Assembly (NCBI GenBank): GCA_017962275.1
Contig: JAGCVQ010000048.1
Location: 1 to 38,906, forward strand
Direction of reading: 5' to 3'
Length of the DNA: 38,906 nt
Origin: Bacteroidales bacterium
GTDB taxonomy: Bacteria > Bacteroidota > Bacteroidia > Bacteroidales > WCHB1-69
A program made the translations under genes and the position numbers. The notes beneath the pieces are model-generated. The model was not told where the DNA came from. It did not search any database and saw nothing but the letters and a program-made list of their open reading frames with translations. Of the stretch, positions 31,324-38,811 are shown piece after piece; within the stretch, counting starts at the first letter, position 1; each line of letters starts with the position of its first letter.

Positions 31324-33057
31324 ATGAGAAAGACCCTTATCGTTGTTCTGTCATGGATGATATTCGGACAGATTTTCGCGCAGAATGAGCAGATTCATTA
31401 CGACATTCATCCAAAGTTCCCGCACCACGCCACTGCCGAGGAACAGCAGATGATTCCTTATTTGTCGCAGCAGGCGCATCTGCGCGACGCGGTTTATCCC
31501 GCCGCGCCCGTCACCGCTGTGGCCGAATTCCAACCCATGGGCGGCGTGATGATCGCCTACCCGCTCGGCATCCCCGTGGCCCTCGTGCGCGAACTGTCGC
31601 AAATCACCCAGGTGAAAGTGCTCGTGGACTCCCCTTCCGACAGCGTGCAGGCCATGACCTACTTCAACAACAACCAAGTGAACATGAGCAACGTGCGGTT
31701 CTGGCTTATCGAGCACGACTCTTACTGGACCCGCGACTACGGCCCGTGGTTCGTCATCGACGGCCAAGACTCGGTGGGCGTGGTCGATTTCGTGTATAAC
31801 CGTCCGACACGCCCCCACGACGACGCGGCACTGGAGGCGGTAACCGAACGCTTGGGAGTCAACCGTTACGAGATGCCGTTGGTGCACACCGGCGGCAACT
31901 ATATGGTCGATGGCTACGGTACCGCGGCCTCCACGATGCTGGTGCTGCAGGAAAACCCTGCGGAAACGGAGACTTCCATCGGAACCATCTCCCACAACTT
32001 CTTGGGTATTGACAACTATATGATTCTCCCCGACCCGTTAGGCGAATACATCGCGCACATCGACTGCTGGGGCAAGTTCCTCGATGTCGATAAGGTGCTC
32101 ATCGGTCAGGTGCCGGCCAACGACCCGCGCTACAGCAACTACGAAGCGGTGGCGCAAACTTTCGCCGACGCCATCTCCCCGTGGGGCAACCATTACCAGG
32201 TGTATCGCGTCTATGCTAACCCGAACGCCAACAAAGCCACGCCCTACACCAACTCGCTGATTCTGAACGACCACGTGTTTGTCCCTGTCACCGGCAACGC
32301 ACACGACAATGAGGCTGTTGCCGCATACGAGCAGGCCATGCCCGGCTATACTATCGTGCCGATCATGCAGAGCGACTACACACCGTGGCTGAGCACCGAT
32401 GCCCTGCATTGCCGCACGCACGAGTTGGCTGACCTCGGGATGCTCTATCTGAAACACTATCCGCTTCTCGGAGAGCAAAATGTGGATAGCTTGTTGGACA
32501 ATATGTTCAATATCTCCGTGAACATCAAAGCGCTGAGCGGCGCGAACTTGGTGAACGACTCGCTGTTAGTCTGCTTCCGCATCAACCACGGCGACTGGTC
32601 CTACGGCCATCTGCAGAACGTTTCCGGCGACGAATATTCGTTCTCCTTCACCTCCATCAACTACGCCTGGCAGGCGGGCGACACCGTGGAGTACTACATT
32701 TACGCCAAGGACGAGTCGGGCCGCGTGGAGAAGCATCCGTACATCGGCGCCGCCGACCCGCACCTCTTCACCCTCACCGACGGAGTGGGCATTCCTGAGC
32801 GGGAGATGGCTCACCTGCGCGTCTATCCGAACCCCGCCGACGAGATGCTGCTCGTCGAACTGGACGGCGGTGCGGACATCGCGAATGCGGTGCTGTACGA
32901 CCTGCAAGGACGGATTGCCGTAGGGGCGAATAATCTTTCATCCCTACAGACGGGAACCCTCACCCTGAACGTGAAATCCCTCCCCGCTGGAATTTACTTA
33001 TTGCACGTGACGGAGTCTAACGGGAACAGGTACTACCAGAAAGTTGTGAAACGGTAG
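31324..33057 (+). CDS. Secreted peptidylarginine deiminase-like protein (PPAD family) with T9SS domain
   Basis: This 577-residue protein has a signal peptide (cleavage near FGQIFAQ). The agmatine deiminase/PPAD-fold domain keeps every residue expected from Porphyromonas gingivalis PPAD at the same spacing. These are Asp138 (YWTRDYGPW), His245 and Asp247 (HIDCWGKFLDVD), Asn310 (YTNSLILND) and the nucleophile Cys363 (DALHCRTHELAD). An Ig-like domain follows (about 395-490), then a T9SS sorting domain (VYPNPADEM to YYQKVVKR). PPAD turns C-terminal arginine of peptides into citrulline. The region matching its substrate-carboxylate arginines reads NRPTRP. There is no own -7 box; it follows tRNA-Arg and its terminator. 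Confidence 0.93.
   Translation: MRKTLIVVLSWMIFGQIFAQNEQIHYDIHPKFPHHATAEEQQMIPYLSQQAHLRDAVYPAAPVTAVAEFQPMGGVMIAYPLGIPVALVRELSQITQVKVLVDSPSDSVQAMTYFNNNQVNMSNVRFWLIEHDSYWTRDYGPWFVIDGQDSVGVVDFVYNRPTRPHDDAALEAVTERLGVNRYEMPLVHTGGNYMVDGYGTAASTMLVLQENPAETETSIGTISHNFLGIDNYMILPDPLGEYIAHIDCWGKFLDVDKVLIGQVPANDPRYSNYEAVAQTFADAISPWGNHYQVYRVYANPNANKATPYTNSLILNDHVFVPVTGNAHDNEAVAAYEQAMPGYTIVPIMQSDYTPWLSTDALHCRTHELADLGMLYLKHYPLLGEQNVDSLLDNMFNISVNIKALSGANLVNDSLLVCFRINHGDWSYGHLQNVSGDEYSFSFTSINYAWQAGDTVEYYIYAKDESGRVEKHPYIGAADPHLFTLTDGVGIPEREMAHLRVYPNPADEMLLVELDGGADIANAVLYDLQGRIAVGANNLSSLQTGTLTLNVKSLPAGIYLLHVTESNGNRYYQKVVKR
32920..32947. repeat. GTAGGG palindrome inside the deiminase coding region
   Basis: GTAGGGGCGAA and TTCATCCCTAC pair at 9 of 11 positions around TAATCT. 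It encodes VGANNLSSLQ in a strand-loop of the T9SS domain. It resembles the intergenic GTAGGG palindromes. Confidence 0.6.
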
Positions 33058-33060
33058 AGA

Positions 33061-33120
33061 GGGGTTAGAGGGTTACACGGTTACATGGTTACACGGTTAG
33101 AGGGTTAATTAGAGGGTTAA
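33061..33120. repeat. 8-bp tandem array (GGTTACAN/GGTTAGAG)
   Basis: GGTTAGAG GGTTACAC GGTTACAT GGTTACAC GGTTAGAG GGTTAATT, between the deiminase and protease genes; reverse complement of the AACCNNNN arrays. Confidence 0.9.
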
Positions 33121-33139
33121 ACTGTATCCTAAAAAACTG

Positions 33140-33147
33140 TATTTTTG
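33140..33147 (+). promoter_or_regulatory. Promoter -7 box of protease gene
   Basis: TATTTTTG fits TAnnTTTG and ends 42 bases before ATG 33189. Confidence 0.7.
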
Positions 33148-33188
33148 CCGTCTTTTTTAGAATAGAATATAATAAACCAAATAAATCA

Positions 33189-34952
33189 ATGAAAAATAAA
33201 GTCATTGTCGCTGTTTTCAGCCTGTTAGCTTTGGGCACGGCACTTTACGCGCAGTCCCCGAACAAACACTACCAGCAGAACAAAACGAAGATGGACCAGC
33301 TGTTCAACGCCATCAACAGCATGTACGTGGATTCCGTCGATTTCGACCCGCTCACCGACAAGGCCATCGACGAGATGCTCAAGGAGCTGGATCCCCACAC
33401 CGCCTACATCCCCTCCAAGGACGTGGCCGCGATGACCGAGCCGCTGCAGGGCACTTTCGACGGCATCGGCGTGACCTTCCAGCTCATCAAGGATACCATC
33501 AACGTGATGGAGGTCATCATCGACGGTCCCTCGGAGAAGGTCGGACTGATGGCCGGCGACAAGATCATCAAGGTCGATGACACTTTGGCCGTCGGCAAGG
33601 AAATCAGCAACGACTGGGTGCGCAAGCATCTGCGCGGCAAGAAGGGCACCAAAGTGAAAGTCACCGTGATTCGCGGCCGCAAGAAAGAGCCCATCGAATT
33701 CGTCATCACCCGCGGCGCCATCCCGATGTACAGCATCAACGTCAGCTTCATGGCCGATTCCGTGACCGGCTACGTCAAACTCGAACGTTTTGCCGCCACC
33801 TCCACCACCGAACTCAAAAAGGCCATCACCGAACTCAAGGAGCAGGGCATGCAGAACCTCATCCTCGACCTGCGGGGCAACGGCGGCGGCTACCTCAACG
33901 TGGCCTTCGAGATCTGCGACCAGTTCATCTCCGGCAAACGGATGATCGTCTATACCGACAACTTCCGCAAGACCGGCGAGAAATACTACTCCTCCGAAAA
34001 CGGCCTCTTCGAAGAGGGCAAGCTCATCGTGCTGGTGGACGAGAACTCCGCCTCCGCCTCCGAAATCACCTCCGGCTGCATCCAAGACTGGGACCGCGGA
34101 CTGGTGGTTGGCCGCAGAACCTTCGGCAAAGGTCTGGTGCAGAAGCCGTTGCGCCTCGTTGACCAATCGGAGGTGCGCCTCACCATCTCCCACTACTACA
34201 CCCCCACGGGCCGCTGTATCCAGAAACCCTACGACGACGGTCTGGACGCCTACTTCAAAGACCTGCAGACCCGCGCCAACAACGGCGAATACTACACCGC
34301 CGAGAACATCAAATTCCCCGATTCCCTGAAATACAAAACCCCGCACGGCCGCGTGGTCTATGGCGGCGGTGGCATCATGCCCGACATCTTCATCCCGCTC
34401 GACACCACCAAATACTCCAGCCTTTTCAACGAGATTGTGCGGAAAGGCGTGTTCGGAAGCTTCGCCATGGACTATTTGGAGAACAACCGCGAATCGCTGC
34501 TGAAACAATACCCGAAATTCGAGGATTTCCAGAAAAACTACCAGATTTCCGACGCCTTCTACAAAGAATTCATGGATTATGCCAAGGAAGAGGGTGTGAG
34601 CGAGAAGGCCGCCTTCGTTTTCAGCGACTATGCCAACGCCTTTATCAAAGAGAACAAAGAGAAGTTGGATTCGTTGTACAAGAGCACGGAAGACTTTGAC
34701 CAGCAATCTTTTGACACGATGTTCACGAACTATATGAACCGGGTCTATGGCGAGATGCAGCACCTGCGCAACGAAGAGCACGCGGGCGACTTCATCAAGG
34801 AGTACCTGCGTTTCGAGATCGCCCGCGGCCTATACGGCTACGGCGATGCCTACCGCATCTTCCTCGAAAGCGACGAGACCTTCCAGCAGGCCGTCGAAAT
34901 CATGCACAACAAGAAAATCTTCAAGAAATATAAAGTTGATTCCGGTAAATAA
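33189..34952 (+). CDS. S41 family C-terminal processing peptidase (CtpA/Prc-like)
   Basis: This 587-residue periplasmic protease has a signal peptide (MKNKVIVAVFSLLALGTALY). It has a PDZ domain at about 85-175 (GTFDGIGVTFQ, PSEKVGLMAGDKIIKVD) and the S41 core. The catalytic Ser289 (ENSASASEI) and Lys314 (TFGKGLVQ) are 25 residues apart as in Prc. LRGNGGGYL and YTPTGRCIQKPY are also typical. A C-terminal extension of about 200 residues is helical and charged, as in Bacteroidota homologues. The enzyme trims or degrades envelope proteins from their C-terminus. It is a single gene, ended by palindromic repeats. Confidence 0.94.
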   Translation: MKNKVIVAVFSLLALGTALYAQSPNKHYQQNKTKMDQLFNAINSMYVDSVDFDPLTDKAIDEMLKELDPHTAYIPSKDVAAMTEPLQGTFDGIGVTFQLIKDTINVMEVIIDGPSEKVGLMAGDKIIKVDDTLAVGKEISNDWVRKHLRGKKGTKVKVTVIRGRKKEPIEFVITRGAIPMYSINVSFMADSVTGYVKLERFAATSTTELKKAITELKEQGMQNLILDLRGNGGGYLNVAFEICDQFISGKRMIVYTDNFRKTGEKYYSSENGLFEEGKLIVLVDENSASASEITSGCIQDWDRGLVVGRRTFGKGLVQKPLRLVDQSEVRLTISHYYTPTGRCIQKPYDDGLDAYFKDLQTRANNGEYYTAENIKFPDSLKYKTPHGRVVYGGGGIMPDIFIPLDTTKYSSLFNEIVRKGVFGSFAMDYLENNRESLLKQYPKFEDFQKNYQISDAFYKEFMDYAKEEGVSEKAAFVFSDYANAFIKENKEKLDSLYKSTEDFDQQSFDTMFTNYMNRVYGEMQHLRNEEHAGDFIKEYLRFEIARGLYGYGDAYRIFLESDETFQQAVEIMHNKKIFKKYKVDSGK

Positions 34953-34957
34953 AACAG

Positions 34958-35026
34958 GTAGAGACGCAAAATTTTGCGTCTCTATCCATTTAAAACACGT
35001 AGAGACGCGCCATGGCACGTCTCTAC
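34958..35026. repeat. Two GTAGAGACGC palindromes, likely a bidirectional terminator
   Basis: GTAGAGACGC-AAAATTTT-GCGTCTCTAT (34958-34985) and GTAGAGACG/CGTCTCTAC around CGCCATGGCA (34999-35026). They lie between the convergent protease and gcvH genes. The first has the same inner AAAATTTT as 38077-38104. Confidence 0.85.
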
Positions 35027-35049
35027 TTTTGTAATGGGGTTTCGGGAAA

Positions 35050-35427
35050 TTATCCCAGCATGGCGGTGTACGCGGCAGCGTCCATCAGTTCGGCAACCTG
35101 TGCGGGTTCCGTCATTTTGATCTTGACGATCCAGCCTTCGCCGTAGGGGTCGCTGTTCACGAGAGCGGGCTCGCCTTCGAGAGCCTCGTTGAACTCCACC
35201 ACTTCACCCGCGACGGGGAGCAGCAGGTCGGCAACGGTCTTCACAGCCTCGATAGAACCGAAAACCTCGTCTTTGTCGAGGGTCTCGCCCACAGAGGGGA
35301 TGTCGAGGAAAACGATGTCGCCCAATTCGTTGGCGGCGTGAGCGGTAATGCCCACCAATGCAAATTCACCATCCACTTTTAACCATTCGTGGTCCTGGGA
35401 ATACTTCAAATTTTCAGGAATATTCAT
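35050..35427 (-). CDS. gcvH: Glycine cleavage system H protein
   Basis: This 125-residue lipoyl carrier shuttles the methylamine group of glycine between the P, T and L proteins. The lipoylated lysine is K63 in [16 protein letters not shown]. The start [20 protein letters not shown] and [22 protein letters not shown] are classic. Length is normal. No gcvP or gcvT is nearby. It is the last gene of the pyrH - 2TM - frr - gcvH cluster, 29 bases after frr. Confidence 0.97.
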   Translation of the reverse strand: MNIPENLKYSQDHEWLKVDGEFALVGITAHAANELGDIVFLDIPSVGETLDKDEVFGSIEAVKTVADLLLPVAGEVVEFNEALEGEPALVNSDPYGEGWIVKIKMTEPAQVAELMDAAAYTAMLG

Positions 35428-35456
35428 ACTTTTACTTTTAAGTTATAAATGAAACA

Positions 35457-36014
35457 TTAAACGGTCATAATCTCTTTTTCCTTGGCGTCCATGATCTTAT
35501 CGACCTGGGAAATCGCCTCGTCAGTGGCCTTCTGGATGTCGGCCTCCAATTTCTTGACGGCATCTTCCTCCACACCCTCGTCTTTCAGCTTCTTGGCGTC
35601 ATCGTTGGCGGTGCGGCGGATGTTGCGGACAGCTACCTTGGTCTGCTCAGCCTCCTGTTTGGCCTTCTTCACCAGCTCTTTACGGCGCTCCTCGGTCGGG
35701 GCGGGAATCACCAGACGGATGAACTCGCCGTTGTTCTGCGGGGTCACCCCGATGTTGGCGGCAAGGATGGCCTTCTCAATCACGGGCAGCATGTTGCGCT
35801 CCCAAGGTTGGATGATAATCTGATGGGCGTCGGGGGTGTTCACGTTGGCCACCTGGTCGATGGGCGTGGGGTTGCCGTAGTAATCCACCTTGATGCCGTC
35901 CAGCATTTGCGGGGAAGCCTTGCCGGCGCGGACTTTCTGGAGTTCCTTTTCAAAATGCGCCACAGTGGCGTTCATGCTCTCTTTCGCTTGTTTCAAGCAG
36001 GTTTGTGTATCCAT
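35457..36014 (-). CDS. frr: Ribosome recycling factor
   Basis: This 185-residue protein, with EF-G, splits the post-termination ribosome. Family lines are visible in order: MNATVAHFEKELQKVRAGKASPQMLDGIKVDYYGNPTPIDQVANVN in pieces over 14-60, IIIQPWERNMLPVIEKAILAANIG, RLVIPAPTEERRKELVKKAK and VRNIRRTANDDAKKL. Length is exact for the family. It lies 12 bases after the 2TM protein gene; pairing with pyrH is the common bacterial arrangement. Confidence 0.97.
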   Translation of the reverse strand: MDTQTCLKQAKESMNATVAHFEKELQKVRAGKASPQMLDGIKVDYYGNPTPIDQVANVNTPDAHQIIIQPWERNMLPVIEKAILAANIGVTPQNNGEFIRLVIPAPTEERRKELVKKAKQEAEQTKVAVRNIRRTANDDAKKLKDEGVEEDAVKKLEADIQKATDEAISQVDKIMDAKEKEIMTV

Positions 36015-36026
36015 TCTTGTATTATT

Positions 36027-36455
36027 TTAATCGATATAATTCGGGTTTCTTTGTTCGGGCTCCCCCACCTCGACAGCCTCTTCCGGCTGCGCTTCGGGCT
36101 CGGCCTTCGGCGCCATCTCGGCTTTCAGGCTCTCGATTTCCTGGAGCTGCTTTAGACGCATTTTCTTCAAAGAGTTTAATTCCTTGTCTTTGTACGATTT
36201 CGTCCACTTATAGACAATCATGTAGTGCAGAATGATGCCGAGCAGCCAAACGAGGAAAACGAAGAGAATGGCCATCAGGAAGGTGTTTTCGGCGCTGTCC
36301 CGGAACAGGAAATACCAAACGACCCACAAGAAAGCGTTCACCAAGAAAAAGATGGCGAAGTGTTTCTTGAAACCGGTTCGGCGCGAAGCCATTTTCGCCA
36401 ATTTGGCTTCCTCCTCGGGAGATATCTCCGGAATATTGGGGTTATTTTCTGACAT
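36027..36455 (-). CDS. 2TM-domain membrane protein
   Basis: This 142-residue protein has two hydrophobic helices (HFAIFFLVNAFLWVVWYFLF at about 32-51 and TFLMAILFVFLVWLLGIILHYMIV at about 58-81). Between the helices it has the short polar turn RDSAENT, as in the 2TM family. A charged, coiled-coil-like C-terminus (KELNSLKKMRLKQLQEIESLKAEM) and a Glu/Pro-rich tail follow. It sits between pyrH and frr, so it is co-transcribed with essential genes. Its role is unknown. Other 2TM domains are linked to histidine kinases, but none is present here. Confidence 0.85.
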   Translation of the reverse strand: MSENNPNIPEISPEEEAKLAKMASRRTGFKKHFAIFFLVNAFLWVVWYFLFRDSAENTFLMAILFVFLVWLLGIILHYMIVYKWTKSYKDKELNSLKKMRLKQLQEIESLKAEMAPKAEPEAQPEEAVEVGEPEQRNPNYID

Positions 36456-36501
36456 TAGTTGTTTACTGTTTATGTTTACCGTTTACTGTTGCCTTTTGCC
36501 T

Positions 36502-37206
36502 TTAATATATGAGAGTGCCGATGGGTTCGCCGTTGAGCACTTTGAGCAGGTTGCCTTTCTTGTTGGCGTCATACACGTAGATGGACATCTTGTTGTCCTG
36601 GCAGAGCGCAAAGGCGGTCATATCCATGATTCTGAGGTTCTTCTGGTAAGCTTCCGCGAGGGAGATCTCCGTGAACTTGACCGCGTTGGGGTCCTTCTCG
36701 GGATCGGCTGTATAGACGCCATCGACGCGGGTGCCCTTGATGAGCAGGTCAGCCTTGATTTCGAGGGCGCGGAGGGCTGCTCCCGTGTCGGTGGTGAAGA
36801 ACGGGTTGCCCGTGCCGCCGCCGATGAGGGTCACGTATCCGGCCTCCAGCGCCTCGATGGCCGTGCGCCAGGAGGTCTTCCCGCAAACGCCTTCGATGTT
36901 GACGGCGGAGAGGACTTTGGCTTTCACGCCCATCTCTTCGAGGACGCCCTGCACCGCCAAGGCATTGATGATGGTGGCCAACATCCCCATCTGGTCGCCC
37001 TGCCGACGTTCGAAACCGGCGGACGCTCCCTGCACGCCGCGGAAGATGTTGCCGCCGCCGATGACCACCGCCACCTGCACGCCCGCATCCACCGCAGACT
37101 TGATTTCCGTCGCATAATGCATTATGTGACTGTAACTTATACCGTAGCCGTCATCGCCCGTCAGCGACTCGCCGCTCAATTTCAACAGTATGCGCTTGTA
37201 CTTCAT
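36502..37206 (-). CDS. pyrH: UMP kinase
   Basis: I chose MKYKRILLKLSGESL (234 residues); the upstream ATG 37257 lies before the promoter box. The enzyme phosphorylates UMP to UDP, using ATP, as a hexamer. Motifs in order are LLKLSGESLTG, VVIGGGNIFRG, GDQMGMLATIINALAVQ, VTLIGGGTGNPFFTTDTGAALRA (in pieces), GTRVDGVYTADPEKDPNA and MDMTAFALCQDNKM. First gene of the cluster pyrH - 2TM - frr - gcvH. Confidence 0.97.
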   Translation of the reverse strand: MKYKRILLKLSGESLTGDDGYGISYSHIMHYATEIKSAVDAGVQVAVVIGGGNIFRGVQGASAGFERRQGDQMGMLATIINALAVQGVLEEMGVKAKVLSAVNIEGVCGKTSWRTAIEALEAGYVTLIGGGTGNPFFTTDTGAALRALEIKADLLIKGTRVDGVYTADPEKDPNAVKFTEISLAEAYQKNLRIMDMTAFALCQDNKMSIYVYDANKKGNLLKVLNGEPIGTLIY

Positions 37207-37225
37207 ATTCTTAAAAATCAGGTCG

Positions 37226-37233
37226 CAAAGATA
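37226..37233 (-). promoter_or_regulatory. Promoter -7 box of pyrH operon
   Basis: On the minus strand TATCTTTG ends 20 bases before the pyrH start and rules out the start at 37257. Confidence 0.75.
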
Positions 37234-37243
37234 CATTTTTTTT

Positions 37244-37297
37244 AGTTTCAAGTTCAAGGTTCAAGGTTCAAAGTTCAAAGTTCAAGGTTCAAAGTTA
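37244..37297. repeat. 7-bp tandem array (GTTCAAR family)
   Basis: About seven units of GTTCAAG and GTTCAAA between the divergent pyrH and comF genes; same unit as 17280-17334 and 25723-25760. Confidence 0.9.
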
Positions 37298-37372
37298 TCG
37301 GGAATTATTGGTTGTGAGATAATAAATCTGTTTTAATGGCGTTGCTCTTTATGTAAACAAAATTTGTAACCT

Positions 37373-38062
37373 ATGAAACTTATCAACAACATCTTATCCC
37401 TGTTTTATCCGCGGCTGTGTGTGAGCTGCGGCGATGCGCTTCAGCAGAATGAGACCTGTCTGTGCCTGAACTGTATGCTACATCTGCCTGAGACCCAGTT
37501 CCATAAGGAGCACTTCAATCCGTTGCGGAGGGTCTTCGACGGGCGCGTGCCAGTGGAGGAGGTCACCGCGCTGATGAGCTACAAGAAGGCCAACCACACC
37601 CAGAAAATCCTGCACAACCTAAAGTACAAGGGACAGAAAGAAATCGGGGCGGTGCTGGGGGAATACTTTGGCGGTCAGCTGATTACGGAGGAGCGCTACC
37701 GGGGTATCCAGTACATCCTGCCCATCCCGCTGCACCCGAAAAAACAACGGAAGAGGGGCTACAACCAGAGCGAATGGATCGCCATGGGGCTCTCCAAGGG
37801 CATGGGGATTCCCTACCTGACGGACGTGCTGGTGCGCTCGCAATTCACGGAGACGCAGACCCGGAAGGGACGCTTCGCCCGCTGGCAGAACGTAAAGGAG
37901 GTTTTCGAGGTGCAACATCCGGAGAAGGTGGCACATACGCACGTGCTCGTCTGCGACGACGTGCTCACCACCGGCGCCACCATGGAGGCCGCCATCCGCA
38001 AACTATTGGAAGCAGAAGGGGTCCGCGTCAGCGTCGCCACCCTCGCCGCCACAACCCTGTAG
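37373..38062 (+). CDS. comF: ComF family phosphoribosyltransferase-like protein
   Basis: This 229-residue protein begins with a cysteine cluster typical of ComF zinc binding (LCVSCGDALQQNETCLCLNCM, 17-37 in two pieces). The PRTase domain has IPLHPKKQRKRGYNQSEWIA and the PRPP-binding line VLVCDDVLTTGATMEAA. ComF is needed for DNA uptake in transformable bacteria, but many Bacteroidota homologues are annotated only as PRTase family, so competence is not proven. No clear TAnnTTTG box; AAAATTTG at the expected place has one mismatch. Confidence 0.92.
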   Translation: MKLINNILSLFYPRLCVSCGDALQQNETCLCLNCMLHLPETQFHKEHFNPLRRVFDGRVPVEEVTALMSYKKANHTQKILHNLKYKGQKEIGAVLGEYFGGQLITEERYRGIQYILPIPLHPKKQRKRGYNQSEWIAMGLSKGMGIPYLTDVLVRSQFTETQTRKGRFARWQNVKEVFEVQHPEKVAHTHVLVCDDVLTTGATMEAAIRKLLEAEGVRVSVATLAATTL

Positions 38063-38076
38063 GGACGCACGACCAT

Positions 38077-38104
38077 GTAGAGACGCAAAATTTTGCGTCT
38101 CTAC
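38077..38104. repeat. GTAGAGACGC perfect palindrome
   Basis: GTAGAGACGC-AAAATTTT-GCGTCTCTAC, a perfect 28-bp palindrome just after comF. A partial GTAGGGACGCAC precedes it at 38059-38070. Confidence 0.9.
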
Positions 38105-38189
38105 AATAGCAACGTCCGTCCTGTCAACGTTTTGCCTCGAAACAGCAACCGTCATCGCAAGATGTTCTATCGTCTTTCGCATAGAGATG

Positions 38190-38321
38190 CCATACTGTTG
38201 CCATACTGTAGCCATAGTGTAGCCATACTCTTGCCATACTCTTAAGTATGGCATCACTATGGCATCACTATGGCATCAGTATGGGAAGGGTATGGGAAAG
38301 GTATGGGAAAGGCTTGGCATC
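38190..38321. repeat. Inverted array of 11-bp units, copy 2
   Basis: CCATACT/CCATAGT units begin at 38190, 38201, 38212, 38223 and 38234. After the centre CTTA (38241-38244) the complementary units begin at 38245, 38256, 38267, 38278, 38289, 38300 and 38311, always 11 bp apart. The upstream flank (CTTTCGCAT-N-GAGATG) matches copy 1. Confidence 0.9.
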
Positions 38322-38334
38322 ACCTGCAGAAGAG

Positions 38335-38362
38335 GTAGAGACGCACAGCCGTGCGTCTCTAC
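38335..38362. repeat. GTAGAGACGC palindrome
   Basis: GTAGAGACGCAC and GTGCGTCTCTAC are complementary around AGCC. Third site of this family after 34958-35026 and 38077. Confidence 0.9.
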
Positions 38363-38381
38363 GGCGTGCGTGTTGCCTTCG

Positions 38382-38530
38382 CCCCACACTGCGGCTTCGC
38401 CTTGTGTGGGGTTACTTGCCGTCCTGTTCGTTCATGTCTCCTTTTTCGGCCCCACATTGCGCTCCTTTGTCGCTTATGTGGGGTTATTAGCACTTCGTGC
38501 GTGTTGTCCCTTCGGGACTGTTTAAGGAAA
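38382..38530. repeat. Composite palindromic repeat (CCCCACAC family), double copy 4
   Basis: A first CCCCACAC/GTGTGGGG pair (38382-38411) is followed by a second CCCCACAT/ATGTGGGG pair (38450-38483), then GCAC-TTC-GTGC, GTCCC-TTC-GGGAC and TTTAAGGAAA. The end part matches copy 2. Confidence 0.88.
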
Positions 38531-38542
38531 ATGGTTTTTTTA

Positions 38543-38550
38543 TATTTTTG
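38543..38550 (+). promoter_or_regulatory. Promoter -7 box of small lipoprotein
   Basis: TATTTTTG ends only five bases before ATG 38555, so the predicted transcript start falls at or next to the start codon. Confidence 0.6.
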
Positions 38551-38554
38551 CCAC

Positions 38555-38734
38555 ATGAAAAAGAAACTCACAATCAGCCTAATCCTCTGCGCAATCTTGT
38601 GTCTATCAACCTCTTGCGCGAGAAAGATCAACGGTGCCACGCCGCACCGCCGCGACCGTAACTGCGGTTGCGAGAACATTACGCCCACACGACCGGCTTG
38701 CGACGATTTAGCGACATGGCAGGAAGATGAATAG
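38555..38734 (+). CDS. Very small lipoprotein, function unknown
   Basis: The product has 59 residues. The N-terminus MKKKLTISLILCAILCLSTSC is a lipoprotein signal with the lipidated cysteine at residue 21. The mature 39 residues hold three more cysteines (NCGCE and PACDD) and an acidic end (WQEDE). I recognise no family. The open frame extends upstream to 38351 but there it runs through the repeat element, so the start at 38555 is preferred. The -7 box five bases away suggests a nearly leaderless mRNA. Confidence 0.65.
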   Translation: MKKKLTISLILCAILCLSTSCARKINGATPHRRDRNCGCENITPTRPACDDLATWQEDE

Positions 38735-38811
38735 CGGGCTCTGGCGAGACGGAGGTTCCGTCGCGCACTACGTTCGCGGCGGAATGACGCGCACTACCGC
38801 GTGAGTCAAAA

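Noticed and set aside
33225-34781. A 518-codon open frame opposite the CtpA-like protease
   Set aside because: It is a shadow of the G+C-rich third positions of the real gene. It is rich in Val, Gly, His and Asp without any domain, and the sense frame has catalytic residues.
38351-38554. Longer form of the small lipoprotein (127 residues)
   Set aside because: The added part is translated repeat DNA and would bury the lipoprotein signal.
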